From an uncultured Nocardiaceae bacterium (GTDB lineage Bacteria > Actinomycetota > Actinomycetes > Mycobacteriales > Mycobacteriaceae): a DNA stretch of 31,683 nt. Every line of letters starts with the position of its first letter. Within the stretch, counting starts at the first letter, position 1. Where the stretch lies: the NCBI GenBank assembly GCA_936936565.1, contig CAKZIX010000186.1, forward strand, positions 1 through 31,683, written 5' to 3'. Made by a program: the position numbers and the translations under genes. Below are positions 6,884 through 14,040 of this stretch, piece after piece. The notes under the pieces are model-generated. The model was not told the DNA's origin and made no database searches. It saw only the letters and a list, made by a program, of their open reading frames with translations.

Positions 6884-7228
6884 TCAGCCGGACGTGCCGC
6901 GACGGCGCGTCTTGAGCAATTCGAGCCGCTCCTGCAACAGTTCCTCGAGCTCGGCCGGCGAGCGGCGCTCGAGCAACATGTCCCAGTGCGTGCGCGGGGG
7001 CTTGACCTTCTTGGTCTCGGGGGCGGCGCCCTCGACGAGCGTGCCCTCCAGGCCGTTGCGGCACAGCCAGGTGCCGGGAATCTCGGCCTCGTCGGCGAAG
7101 GGCACGTCGAACTCTTCACCGTTTTCCGTGCGGTAGCGCGCAATGCGACGAGGCGCGAGATCGTGGTCGCGATCGGTCTCGTAACTCACCGCACCGAGTC
7201 GACTGCCTCGAAGTACGCGATCTGCCAT
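6884..7228 (-). CDS. rbpA: RNA polymerase-binding protein RbpA
   Basis: A 114-aa protein with the RbpA family text: MADRVLRGSRLGAVSYETD, then NGEEFDVPFADEAEIPGTWL, the Cys-containing LCRNG, and KVKPPRTHWDMLLERRS with ELEELLQERLELL. RbpA is specific to actinobacteria; it binds the RNA polymerase beta subunit region and principal sigma factor and stabilises open complexes. The start at 7228 is preceded by an AAGGAG ribosome-binding site; the open frame extends 14 codons further but without family similarity. A TAGTCT -10 box (7266-7261 on the minus strand) gives a leader of about 26 nt. It converges on ppm1. In M. tuberculosis rbpA also neighbours ppm1. No fxsA gene is present between them here. 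Confidence 0.95.
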   Translation of the reverse strand: MADRVLRGSRLGAVSYETDRDHDLAPRRIARYRTENGEEFDVPFADEAEIPGTWLCRNGLEGTLVEGAAPETKKVKPPRTHWDMLLERRSPAELEELLQERLELLKTRRRGTSG

Positions 7229-7326
7229 CGGCTGGTCATCTCCTTGTCGCTGGACGGACGAGACTATCAACGCGCGGGCGCGCGGAATCGTTCCCCCGTC
7301 GGATCGATCGTACTCCGGGGAGTGAC

Positions 7327-7332
7327 TACGCT
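7327..7332 (+). promoter_or_regulatory. -10 box TACGCT of the small zinc-ribbon gene
   Basis: It ends 8 nt before the ATG at 7341, consistent with transcription starting at or next to the start codon. It is divergent from the rbpA promoter about 60 bp away. Confidence 0.5.
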
Positions 7333-7340
7333 ATCGCCCC

Positions 7341-7664
7341 ATGCCGCGTCGTCCGCAATCGTGTCTCTGGTGTGGACGCGAAGTCCCCGACGCCGAACTC
7401 GGGCGTCGCCGCAGGTACTGCCGGCAATCCTGCCGTCAGCGCGCCTACGAGCAACGCACCGCGCTCAAGGGCACGTCGGTGCCGGGCGACGCGATCGTGC
7501 TCACCGCCGCGGAGGCGGCGACGCTCGCGGACCGCTGGTTTGCGGTGCGCTGCGCCGCGGAGGACGTGGCTACTGCGGTACGCGAAGGCGCGGCAGCCGA
7601 CGAACTGCTCGAGCTGTGTGACGCGCTGGTGTCGCAAGCTCGCGAGGCCGAGCGGCTGCGCTGA
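7341..7664 (+). CDS. small zinc-ribbon-like protein of unknown function
   Basis: A 107-aa basic protein. The N terminus has a C8-x2-C11 and C27-x3-C31 arrangement (SCLWCGREV .. RRYCRQSCRQRAYEQR) that resembles a compact zinc-binding finger of the kind seen on small nucleic-acid-associated proteins. The C-terminal two thirds is predicted helical (AAEAATLADRWFAV, AADELLELCDALV). I do not recognise a named family. It is divergent from rbpA and its last 95 nt overlap the 3' end of the membrane protein gene on the opposite strand. A role in transcription or translation is suggested only by the finger and the neighbour. Confidence 0.7.
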   Translation: MPRRPQSCLWCGREVPDAELGRRRRYCRQSCRQRAYEQRTALKGTSVPGDAIVLTAAEAATLADRWFAVRCAAEDVATAVREGAAADELLELCDALVSQAREAERLR

Positions 7665-8574
7665 GCAGCGTGACCGCAGCGGCGGCGGCAACCGCCGCCC
7701 ACAGCGCCGCGAACACCGTGAGCGTCGCGGCGTCGGGATGTACCAACGACTGCCCCCGCCACGCCTGCCAGGTGAGCGCCGCCACCGTGCCGAGGTAGCC
7801 GAGCCCGAACCACGCGACCAGCGCTGCGCGCGTGCGCTCGGCCCGCAGCCACGCGACCCGCGCGGCCAGCATCCCGAGTCCGGCGGCGACCAGGATCATC
7901 GCCTGAAATCCGTGCATCCCGACGAAGTGCGGCACCCGAACGTCGCCGCCCACCGTGCTCCAGTGCACGATCGGCAGGCCAGGCCCACCGTCGTCGGCAC
8001 CGACGCTGTGCCGGGCCGCGAGGTCGACGACGGTTCCGTCGGCGTCGGTCACGGTCTGCGGATCTCCGGCGAAGCCCATCGAGTACGCCAGCGCCATCCC
8101 GGCAACCGCGCTGACCATGCCGAAGCGCAGCGCCGTGCTCGTCGGCCGGTCGCCGAGGCGCTGCCACAGCACGATCACGGCCAGCACCAGCGAGGACAGG
8201 AACAGCCCCGGCACCCCCGAGGTGAAGATCATTTGCCCGTAGCGGTTGACGGGGTCGTCGGAGGTGTTGAAGTGGCTGAAGGTGCCCCGGGCCGCCTGTA
8301 CGGCGATGAAACCGACGTCGACGGTGCCGGCGATCGCGAAGATCGTGCCCATTGCGCCGGTCCAGCGCCGGCCGCGGTGCGGAAACCGCAGCAGCCACGC
8401 GAGCGTCACCCCGTACACCGCGAACGCGATCGCGAACTTCAGAGGTTTCAGCCACACGGACTCGCCGAGCACCTGCCGATCGTCGAACGGCATTGCGGCC
8501 AAGCAGAATACGGCTAGCGCGGTCATCAGCAGGGCCATGCCCGTGAGCGGGCGGTGCCACCGGTTGTCAGTCAT
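7570..8574 (-). CDS. multipass membrane protein of unknown function
   Basis: A 334-aa protein with about seven to eight hydrophobic segments, among them LTGMALLMTALAVFCLAAMPF, LKFAIAFAVYGVTLAWLL, AMGTIFAIAGTVDVGFIAVQ, SSLVLAVIVLWQ, MILVAAGLGMLAARVAWL and TVFAALWAAVAAAAAVTLL. No catalytic or transporter signature is visible. The start MTDNRWHRP at 8574 has a TAGCGT -10 box (8587-8582 on the minus strand) 7 nt upstream; the frame stays open upstream but has no membrane-protein character. The final ~30 codons are Arg/Pro-rich and lie antisense to the end of the zinc-ribbon gene. Confidence 0.75.
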   Translation of the reverse strand: MTDNRWHRPLTGMALLMTALAVFCLAAMPFDDRQVLGESVWLKPLKFAIAFAVYGVTLAWLLRFPHRGRRWTGAMGTIFAIAGTVDVGFIAVQAARGTFSHFNTSDDPVNRYGQMIFTSGVPGLFLSSLVLAVIVLWQRLGDRPTSTALRFGMVSAVAGMALAYSMGFAGDPQTVTDADGTVVDLAARHSVGADDGGPGLPIVHWSTVGGDVRVPHFVGMHGFQAMILVAAGLGMLAARVAWLRAERTRAALVAWFGLGYLGTVAALTWQAWRGQSLVHPDAATLTVFAALWAAVAAAAAVTLLSAAARPRELATPARHTARAVRRLPRLRVPQ

Positions 8575-8581
8575 ATCGGCG

Positions 8582-8587
8582 ACGCTA
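8582..8587 (-). promoter_or_regulatory. -10 box TAGCGT of the membrane protein gene
   Basis: Seven nucleotides separate it from the ATG at 8574 on the minus strand. The rest of the 199-bp divergent gap to 8774 shows only short GC-rich inverted repeats. Confidence 0.5.
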
Positions 8588-8760
8588 GGAACGCCCGATG
8601 CCCGACCACGTCCCGCTACGGGGCGATCCGGACCCCCTACCGGGGTATCACCGGCTCCAGATTCGACCGGTCCTGCCGACACCGGCGGCCGACGTGACGC
8701 CCGCGACAACCGTCCCGAACGTTCGCGAATCGTTGGTGCCGCCGTGCAACCGATCGGCTG

Positions 8761-8766
8761 TAGGGT
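8761..8766 (+). promoter_or_regulatory. -10 box TAGGGT of the NiCoT gene
   Basis: Lies 7 nt before the GTG at 8774 and supports that start over the ATG at 8824. Confidence 0.5.
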
Positions 8767-8773
8767 GCCGTGG

Positions 8774-9832
8774 GTGAGGTACTGGCGGTCTCTCGAGTCG
8801 GCGCAGCGGCGCAGTGTCGCCGTGATGGCGGCAACCGTATTGGGGCTCAACGTGATCGGCTGGGGCGTTCTGCTGCTGCTCGTCGTCCCGGGTAACTACA
8901 CGGTGGCCGGATCGGTGTTCGGTGTCGGGCTCGGCGTCACCGCCTACACCCTGGGCATGCGGCACGCCTTCGATGCCGACCACATCGCCGCGATCGACAA
9001 CATCACCCGAAAGCTGGTGGCCGACAAGCAGAAACCGATGTCCGTCGGGTTCTGGTTCGCGCTCGGGCATTCGACGATCGTGTTCGTGATGGTCGCGCTG
9101 CTCGCCTTCGGCGTGCGCACCTTGGCCGGCGGCCTCGAGGACTCGGACTCGGCGCTGCAGCAGTGGACCGGCCTGTTCGGCACCACCGTGTCCGGCACCT
9201 TCCTGATCCTGATCGGCGTGCTGAATCTGGTGTCGCTCATTGCAGTCTGGCGAATCCTGCGCAAGTCCCGCACCGGCGCGTACGACGAAGCTGCCGTGGA
9301 GCGCGAACTCGACCGGCGCGGCGTGCTCACCCGAGTCCTGGCCCCGGTGCTGCGCGGCGTGCGCAGGCCGGCCCACATGTATCCGGTCGGGCTGCTGTTC
9401 GGCTTGGGTTTCGACACCGTCACCGAGGTCGGGCTGTTGGTGATCGCCGGCGGTGCCGCGAGCACCGGATTGCCGTGGTACGCAATCCTGGTGCTACCGG
9501 TGCTGTTCGCCGCCGGGATGACGCTGTTCGATGCGCTCGACGGCAGCGTCATGAACTACGCCTACGGCTGGGCGTTCGCCCGCCCGGCCCGCAAGCTCTA
9601 CTACAACCTCGTCGTCACGGCGCTGTCCGTTGCGGTCGCGTTGCTCATCGGCATGCAGGAGATCATTTCGATCGCTACCGACAAACTCGACATCACCACC
9701 GGCGTCCTCGGCTGGATCGGCGGCTTGGACCTGGCACAGATGGGCTACATCATCGTCGGGCTGTTCGTGGTGACGTGGGCCGCCGCCGTGGGGTTCTGGC
9801 GGCTGCGCGGCGACACCCTGCTGTCGTCCTAG
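8774..9832 (+). CDS. NiCoT family nickel/cobalt permease
   Basis: A 352-aa, eight-helix secondary transporter for Ni2+ or Co2+ in the cytoplasmic membrane. The family signatures are present: RHAFDADHI (residues 63-71) in helix II, LGHSTIVF, and GLGFDTVTE (211-218). GTG 8774 was chosen because the -10 box lies 7 nt upstream and the length fits the family. Metal choice between nickel and cobalt cannot be read from the sequence; no urease, hydrogenase or cobalamin gene is adjacent, and no NikR-like site or NiCo riboswitch was seen. The multicopper oxidase gene follows after 78 bp. Confidence 0.92.
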   Translation: MRYWRSLESAQRRSVAVMAATVLGLNVIGWGVLLLLVVPGNYTVAGSVFGVGLGVTAYTLGMRHAFDADHIAAIDNITRKLVADKQKPMSVGFWFALGHSTIVFVMVALLAFGVRTLAGGLEDSDSALQQWTGLFGTTVSGTFLILIGVLNLVSLIAVWRILRKSRTGAYDEAAVERELDRRGVLTRVLAPVLRGVRRPAHMYPVGLLFGLGFDTVTEVGLLVIAGGAASTGLPWYAILVLPVLFAAGMTLFDALDGSVMNYAYGWAFARPARKLYYNLVVTALSVAVALLIGMQEIISIATDKLDITTGVLGWIGGLDLAQMGYIIVGLFVVTWAAAVGFWRLRGDTLLSS

Positions 9833-9910
9833 CGCTCAGGGACATCCCGGAGGCAGAATTCGGTGCCTCACCGGATGTTTGGGCACGGTCGCCGATGACA
9901 TCGTCGAACC

Positions 9911-11389
9911 ATGAAATTCGTGGTGCGCAGCCTGATTGCGCTGACGCTGATCATCGCGCTGCCGGTCGTGGCGCTGGCGGGCGTGCTCGGATACTCCTGG
10001 TGGCAGGCGCCCATCGACACCGTCGGAACGGTGGATTTCCAACGGCCGCTGCAGATTCCGCCACTCGCGGCGTCCCGGACGGTGGACGGCGTGCGCACGT
10101 TCGAGCTGCAGATGCAGCGTGGCACCAGCGATCTCGGCGCCGGCCCGAGCACCGAAACCTGGGGTGTCAACGGCAACCACCTCGGCCCCACGCTGCGCGC
10201 CACCCGCGGCGAGCAGGTGCGGGTCGACGTGCGAAATGCGTTGGGGGAGACCAGCACCCTGCACTGGCACGGCATGCACTTGCCGCCGTCGATGGACGGC
10301 GGTCCGCACCAGACGGTGGCGCCGGGTGCAACCTGGTCGCCGACATGGCGAGTCGATCAACCCGCGGCCAGCCTGTGGTATCACCCGCACCTGCACGGCG
10401 CCACCGCCGACCACGTCTACCGCGGCGTGGCGGGAATGTTCCTGATCGACGAACCCGGCGGACCGCGCCTGCCCCACGACTACGGTGTCGACGACATCCC
10501 GGTTATCGTGCAGGACAAGAAGTTCGATGGCGATCAGCTCGATCCCGACGCCGGATTTCTGCGCTCCACCGGCGTGCACGGCGACCGGATTCTGGTCAAC
10601 GGCACACCCGGGCCGTATCTGCGGGTGCACACCGAACGCGTCCGGCTGCGCCTGCTCAACGCCTCCAACGCACGGTCCTACAAGTTCGGATTCGACACCG
10701 GCCAGCCGTTCGCCCTGATCGGCACCGACGGCGGTCTGTTACCGAAACCGGTTGAGCTGCAGCATATTCAGCTGTCACCCGGCGAGCGCGCGGAAATCGT
10801 GGTCACCGTTGCCGCCGGGCGCAACCTGGTGCTGCGCAGCGAACGTCCCGAACTCGGCACCGACGCCTTCGCCGGCCGCTTTGCCGGCGGCGCCGACCGT
10901 TTCGACGTTCTGCAGTTGCGGCCCGACGCCCAGCTGCGCGTCAATGCCGCAGTCCCACAGACGCTTTCTCCGAAGCCGGACCTCGGTACTCCCACCGTCA
11001 CGCGGCAGTTCACGCTCAGTGGCAACCGTGTCAACGAGCGCAAGATGGACATGGGCCGCGTCGACGAAACCGTCACCGTCGACACCACCGAGGTGTGGGA
11101 GGTGCGCAATGCCGACGGCCAGCCGCACAACTTCCACGTGCACGACGTGCAGTTTCAGGTGCTGGACACCGACGACCCGATGCTGTCCGGCTCGAAGGAC
11201 ACCGTCTACATCCCACCGGGACAGACTCGCCGGCTGCTGATGCGTTTCGAGCACTACACCGATGCCGCCACCCCGTACATGTTCCACTGTCACCTGCTCG
11301 CCCACGAGGACGACGGGCTGATGGGCCAGTTCGTGGTTGTCGCCCCCGGCGAGACGGCACGGCCGCCGCACGCCCACCCGCACAACTGA
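9911..11389 (+). CDS. exported multicopper oxidase (CueO/CotA-like)
   Basis: A 492-aa protein with an N-terminal membrane anchor or signal (residues ~5-29, SLIALTLIIALPVVALAGVLG) that places it outside the membrane. All copper-ligand motifs are intact: LHWHGMHLP (HWH 118-120), LWYHPHLHG (HPH 158-160), HNFHVHDVQF and the C-terminal MFHCHLLAHEDDGLM (457-471) with the type 1 Cys460 and axial Met471. Such enzymes oxidise Cu(I), Mn/Fe or phenolics while reducing O2 to water; CueO-like members protect against copper. There is no Met-rich insert, so cuprous oxidase activity is not assured. The His-rich tail (PPHAHPHN) could also bind metal. Confidence 0.92.
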   Translation: MKFVVRSLIALTLIIALPVVALAGVLGYSWWQAPIDTVGTVDFQRPLQIPPLAASRTVDGVRTFELQMQRGTSDLGAGPSTETWGVNGNHLGPTLRATRGEQVRVDVRNALGETSTLHWHGMHLPPSMDGGPHQTVAPGATWSPTWRVDQPAASLWYHPHLHGATADHVYRGVAGMFLIDEPGGPRLPHDYGVDDIPVIVQDKKFDGDQLDPDAGFLRSTGVHGDRILVNGTPGPYLRVHTERVRLRLLNASNARSYKFGFDTGQPFALIGTDGGLLPKPVELQHIQLSPGERAEIVVTVAAGRNLVLRSERPELGTDAFAGRFAGGADRFDVLQLRPDAQLRVNAAVPQTLSPKPDLGTPTVTRQFTLSGNRVNERKMDMGRVDETVTVDTTEVWEVRNADGQPHNFHVHDVQFQVLDTDDPMLSGSKDTVYIPPGQTRRLLMRFEHYTDAATPYMFHCHLLAHEDDGLMGQFVVVAPGETARPPHAHPHN

Positions 11390-11404
11390 CCGCCTCGGCA
11401 ACCA

Positions 11405-11443
11405 CGACAAGCCTCCTCCCGGATGCCGGGAGGAGGCCTGTCG
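11405..11443. terminator. terminator between the convergent multicopper oxidase and ABC permease genes
   Basis: GCCTCCTCCCGG and CCGGGAGGAGGC form a perfect 12-bp stem with a 3-nt ATG loop; after one mismatch the stem continues with CGACA/TGTCG. Confidence 0.85.
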
Positions 11444-11458
11444 CGTGCTGCCGCGCGG

Positions 11459-12256
11459 TCAGCGTGTGGGCTCTCGGTTGAGAAGTGCCCGCGCCCACAG
11501 GAAGCCGCCGATCGCGAAGGCGGCCATCCAGCCCGCCGCCCACCAACCGTGGTTGCCCAACTCGGTGCCGGTCAGCAAGGCGCGCAGGGTTTCGATCACC
11601 TGGGAGAACGGCTGGTTGTCGACGAACCAGCGCACCCCGCCGCTCATCGTGTCCGACGGCGCGAATGCCGTGCTGACGAAGGGCAGCAGAACCAGCGGGA
11701 AGGCGTAGAAGTTGGCCGTCTGCGGGTTCGGCGCCGACACCGCGAGTGCGATCGCGAGCAGCGTGATCGAGGTGACCAGCGCGACGATGAGACCGACGGC
11801 GGCAAGCCATTCCAGCACGTTCGCGTCGGAGCGGAAGCCCATCAGGAACGTGACGCCGATGACCAGCCCGATGCCGAGCAGGGCGGGCGCTACACTGCCG
11901 ACGACGTGGCCGACGAGCACCGACGATCGCGAGATGGCCATCGTCCGGAACCGCGCGATGATGCCGTCCGCCATGTCGGTGGACACCGTGACCGCGGTGA
12001 CTCCGACACCGTAACCCGCTGCGAGCAGGACGATTCCGGGCATCACGTAGTTGATGTACTCGGTGCCGACGTCCATGGCGCCGCCGAAGAAGTACACGAA
12101 CATCGCGAGCATGATGACCGGAAAGATGATGCCGCCGAACAGCGTCTCCGGGTTGCGCCACGTGTGCAAGAACCGGCGGCGGATCATGGTGAGGGAGTCG
12201 GCTGCCACACTCGGGCGCCGGACCGACTCGGGGGCGATGGCGATTGCAGAACTCAT
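11459..12256 (-). CDS. DrrB-like ABC-2 type multidrug exporter permease
   Basis: A 265-aa membrane protein of the ABC-2 family. The cytoplasmic N terminus (MIRRRFLHTWRNPETLF) is followed by six hydrophobic segments, including GIIFPVIMLAMFVYFFGGA, YVMPGIVLLAAGYGVGVTAV and FYAFPLVLLPFVSTAFAPS, with the usual DMADGIIARFRTMAISR loop. With the ATPase it should export hydrophobic compounds such as drugs or lipids. Its ATG overlaps the ATPase stop (ATGA, 4 nt), giving translational coupling. It is the last gene of the EXLDI-ATPase-permease cluster, ending at the shared terminator. Confidence 0.88.
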   Translation of the reverse strand: MSSAIAIAPESVRRPSVAADSLTMIRRRFLHTWRNPETLFGGIIFPVIMLAMFVYFFGGAMDVGTEYINYVMPGIVLLAAGYGVGVTAVTVSTDMADGIIARFRTMAISRSSVLVGHVVGSVAPALLGIGLVIGVTFLMGFRSDANVLEWLAAVGLIVALVTSITLLAIALAVSAPNPQTANFYAFPLVLLPFVSTAFAPSDTMSGGVRWFVDNQPFSQVIETLRALLTGTELGNHGWWAAGWMAAFAIGGFLWARALLNREPTR

Positions 12257-13254
12257 TGCAGGACTTCCTTCTTGGTGTCGGAGCGAGGCTTGCCGAGCGA
12301 CAATGTGTCGGAGCGAGGATTGCCGAGCGAAGATGCGGAACTGGTCAGGGCGAGGAACACGTCGTCGAGATCGGGGGTGTGTACCGACAGCGAGTCGACC
12401 GCAATCGACTCGAAGTCGAGGCGCGACAGCACGTCGCGCAGCGTGGCGACGCCACCGTCGCTGGGCACCTGCAGCTGGAGCGATTCGTCGTCACGTGACG
12501 CCGAGCCGAGCACCGCTGCGGCCGCGTCGAGTTCGTCGGCCGAGCTGAACTGCAGGAGAATGTGGCCGCCGGGCACGAGTCGCTTCAGTTCGGCCGGGCT
12601 GCCCGCGGCGACGAGCCGGCCCTGGTCGAGCACCGCGACGCGGTCCGCGAGCTGATCGGCCTCCTCCAGATACTGGGTGGTGAGGAAGATCGTCACGCCG
12701 TCGGACACCAGCCCGCGCACGATGTCCCAGACGCCGCGCCGGCTGCGCGGATCCAGTCCGGTGGTCGGTTCGTCCAGGAAGATGACCTGCGGATCGCCCA
12801 TCAGGGTCATCGCGATGTCGAGACGACGCTTCATGCCGCCCGAATACGTCGACACCTGCTTGCCCGCGGCCTCGACGAGGTCGAAACGTTCCAGCAATTC
12901 CGTTGCGCGGCGGCGCGTTTCCGCCTTCGGCAGATGGTTGAGCGCGCCCATCATGCGCAGGTTCTCCGCGCCGGTGAGCAGCCCGTCGACGGCCGAGAAC
13001 TGGCCGGTGACACCGATCGCGGCACGCACGGCCTCGGCCTCGTGGCGCAGGTGACGCCCGGCCACGTGCACCTCACCGGCGTCGGCACCGATCAGGGTGG
13101 ACAGGATCTGCACGGTGGTGGTCTTGCCCGCCCCGTTGGGGCCGAGCAGCGAGAACACCGTACCGGCGGGTACCTGTAGGTCGATGCCGTCGAGAACTAC
13201 ATTGTCGCCGAACGACTTTCGTAGCCCTACGGCCTCGATGGCCAAGCTGGACAT
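12253..13254 (-). CDS. DrrA-like ABC exporter ATP-binding protein
   Basis: A 333-aa ATPase of the daunorubicin-resistance DrrA type. Motifs: Walker A GPNGAGKTTT (38-47), a Q-loop region (TGQFSAVDG), signature YSGGMKRRLD, Walker B VIFLDEPTTGLD and the H-loop region TTQYLEEADQLADR, then the DrrA-type C-terminal domain. AAGGAAG precedes the start at 13254. The extreme C terminus is odd: a 30-bp tandem duplication gives SLGNPRSDT-L-SLGKPRSDT just before the stop. The permease start overlaps the stop. The gap to the upstream EXLDI gene is 164 bp with small hairpins (for example GCCTT-CGG-AAGGC near 13352), so a separate promoter or attenuation is possible. Confidence 0.93.
   Translation of the reverse strand: MSSLAIEAVGLRKSFGDNVVLDGIDLQVPAGTVFSLLGPNGAGKTTTVQILSTLIGADAGEVHVAGRHLRHEAEAVRAAIGVTGQFSAVDGLLTGAENLRMMGALNHLPKAETRRRATELLERFDLVEAAGKQVSTYSGGMKRRLDIAMTLMGDPQVIFLDEPTTGLDPRSRRGVWDIVRGLVSDGVTIFLTTQYLEEADQLADRVAVLDQGRLVAAGSPAELKRLVPGGHILLQFSSADELDAAAAVLGSASRDDESLQLQVPSDGGVATLRDVLSRLDFESIAVDSLSVHTPDLDDVFLALTSSASSLGNPRSDTLSLGKPRSDTKKEVLQ
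12275..12330. repeat. two 26-bp direct repeats, 30-bp period, inside the ATPase 3' end
   Basis: Copies at 12275-12300 and 12305-12330 share GTGTCGGAGCGAGG and TTGCCGAGCGA with one difference at the base between them, separated by 4 nt. The 30-bp period adds exactly ten codons to the reading frame. Confidence 0.85.
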
Positions 13255-13418
13255 GGTGACTTCCTTTCATATTTTGGACAGGTTGAATCCCGGAAACGCC
13301 CGAGCTGGGCGAATCCGCTGTGGGTCACGAACGTGGGTTCAGCGCCTTCGGAAGGCACTCCGCTGTCGAACGAGGACTTGTCGGATCGTGCGAGTCCCGG
13401 CGGGAGAACGTGAGTCGG

Positions 13419-13922
13419 TTAGATGTCCAGGTCTTCGATGACCGGATGCGCGACGATCGCGGCGACGATGTCGTACAGCTCGGCGGGGACCTTGTCCTTC
13501 AGCTCCTCGAGCGTGTCGACAACCTCGAGCGTGAATGCGCCGACCGCCGAGCTCCACGTTTGGTCGCCAAGACCGAGACGACCGAGCAAGCCCTCCGATC
13601 GCGTCCAGCTGTCCTCCGGCGAATGGTCGACGTGGACGACGAACTTGCCTGTGCGCGAACGGTATACGTAGAAGATCTCGACCCGGCTCTTCACTTGCCG
13701 GCCGAACTCGGCGAGCTTGTGGCCCACGAAACGCTGCTTGCGCCCGGGCTTGGGCCCCACGCGCACGGTGATCTCGTCGAACCCCTCCTCGCGGCCCTCT
13801 TCGACGTCGACGTAGCGGCGCAGCGCAGCCACGATCGCCGCCGACAGGCTGCCCGCGATTTCCTGCGCCTTCTTGAACAGCTCCAGGTCGTCGTCGGAGA
13901 CATAGATGGTCTTGTTCGGCAT
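13419..13922 (-). CDS. EXLDI family protein, probable ribbon-helix-helix regulator of the DrrAB-type exporter
   Basis: A 167-aa protein ending in IEDLDI, the C-terminal E-x-L-D-I signature of what I know as the EXLDI family (TIGR04342). The first ~45 residues (KTIYVSDDDLELFKKAQEI .. SAAIVAALRRYVD) have the strand-helix-helix pattern of a ribbon-helix-helix DNA-binding domain. The middle (KQRFVGHKLAEFGRQVKSRV, EIFYVYRSRTGKFVVHVDH) is an uncharacterised beta-rich region. The start at 13922 has a GGAAGGG ribosome-binding site. Upstream is a promoter (TTGCGT, 17 bp, TATAGT) covered by palindromic sites, so autoregulation is likely. The exporter genes follow on the same strand. A regulatory role is inferred from domain and context; binding has not been shown for this protein. 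Confidence 0.85.
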   Translation of the reverse strand: MPNKTIYVSDDDLELFKKAQEIAGSLSAAIVAALRRYVDVEEGREEGFDEITVRVGPKPGRKQRFVGHKLAEFGRQVKSRVEIFYVYRSRTGKFVVHVDHSPEDSWTRSEGLLGRLGLGDQTWSSAVGAFTLEVVDTLEELKDKVPAELYDIVAAIVAHPVIEDLDI

Positions 13923-13941
13923 GCGCCGGTCCCTTCCTCGG

Positions 13942-13995
13942 TATGCGTATGACTATACGTAGAGCGATCCGTATACGCAACCATGTACGTATACG
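13942..13995. promoter_or_regulatory. operator array with 18-bp periodicity over the EXLDI promoter
   Basis: TATACG starts at 13954, 13972 and 13990, exactly 18 bp apart; the last two are within perfect CGTATACG palindromes (13970-13977, 13988-13995). Related TATGCG and CGTATG lie at 13942-13951. On the minus strand the -10 box TATAGT (13957-13952) and -35 box TTGCGT (13980-13975), 17 bp apart, are inside the array, so bound protein would block polymerase. The array ends 45 bp before the divergent peptidase gene and could affect it too. Confidence 0.75.
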
Positions 13996-14028
13996 GAGTT
14001 TGGTGCCGGACGGCGATCGTCGGTGGCC

Positions 14029-14034
14029 TAAGCT
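14029..14034 (+). promoter_or_regulatory. -10 box TAAGCT of the peptidase gene
   Basis: Six nucleotides before the ATG at 14041; no ribosome-binding site is present, in line with a leaderless transcript. Confidence 0.5.
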
Positions 14035-14040
14035 CAACCC

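Noticed and set aside
9833..9910. A terminator between the NiCoT and multicopper oxidase genes.
   Set aside because: Only a 5-bp CGGTG/CACCG stem is seen, too weak to call.
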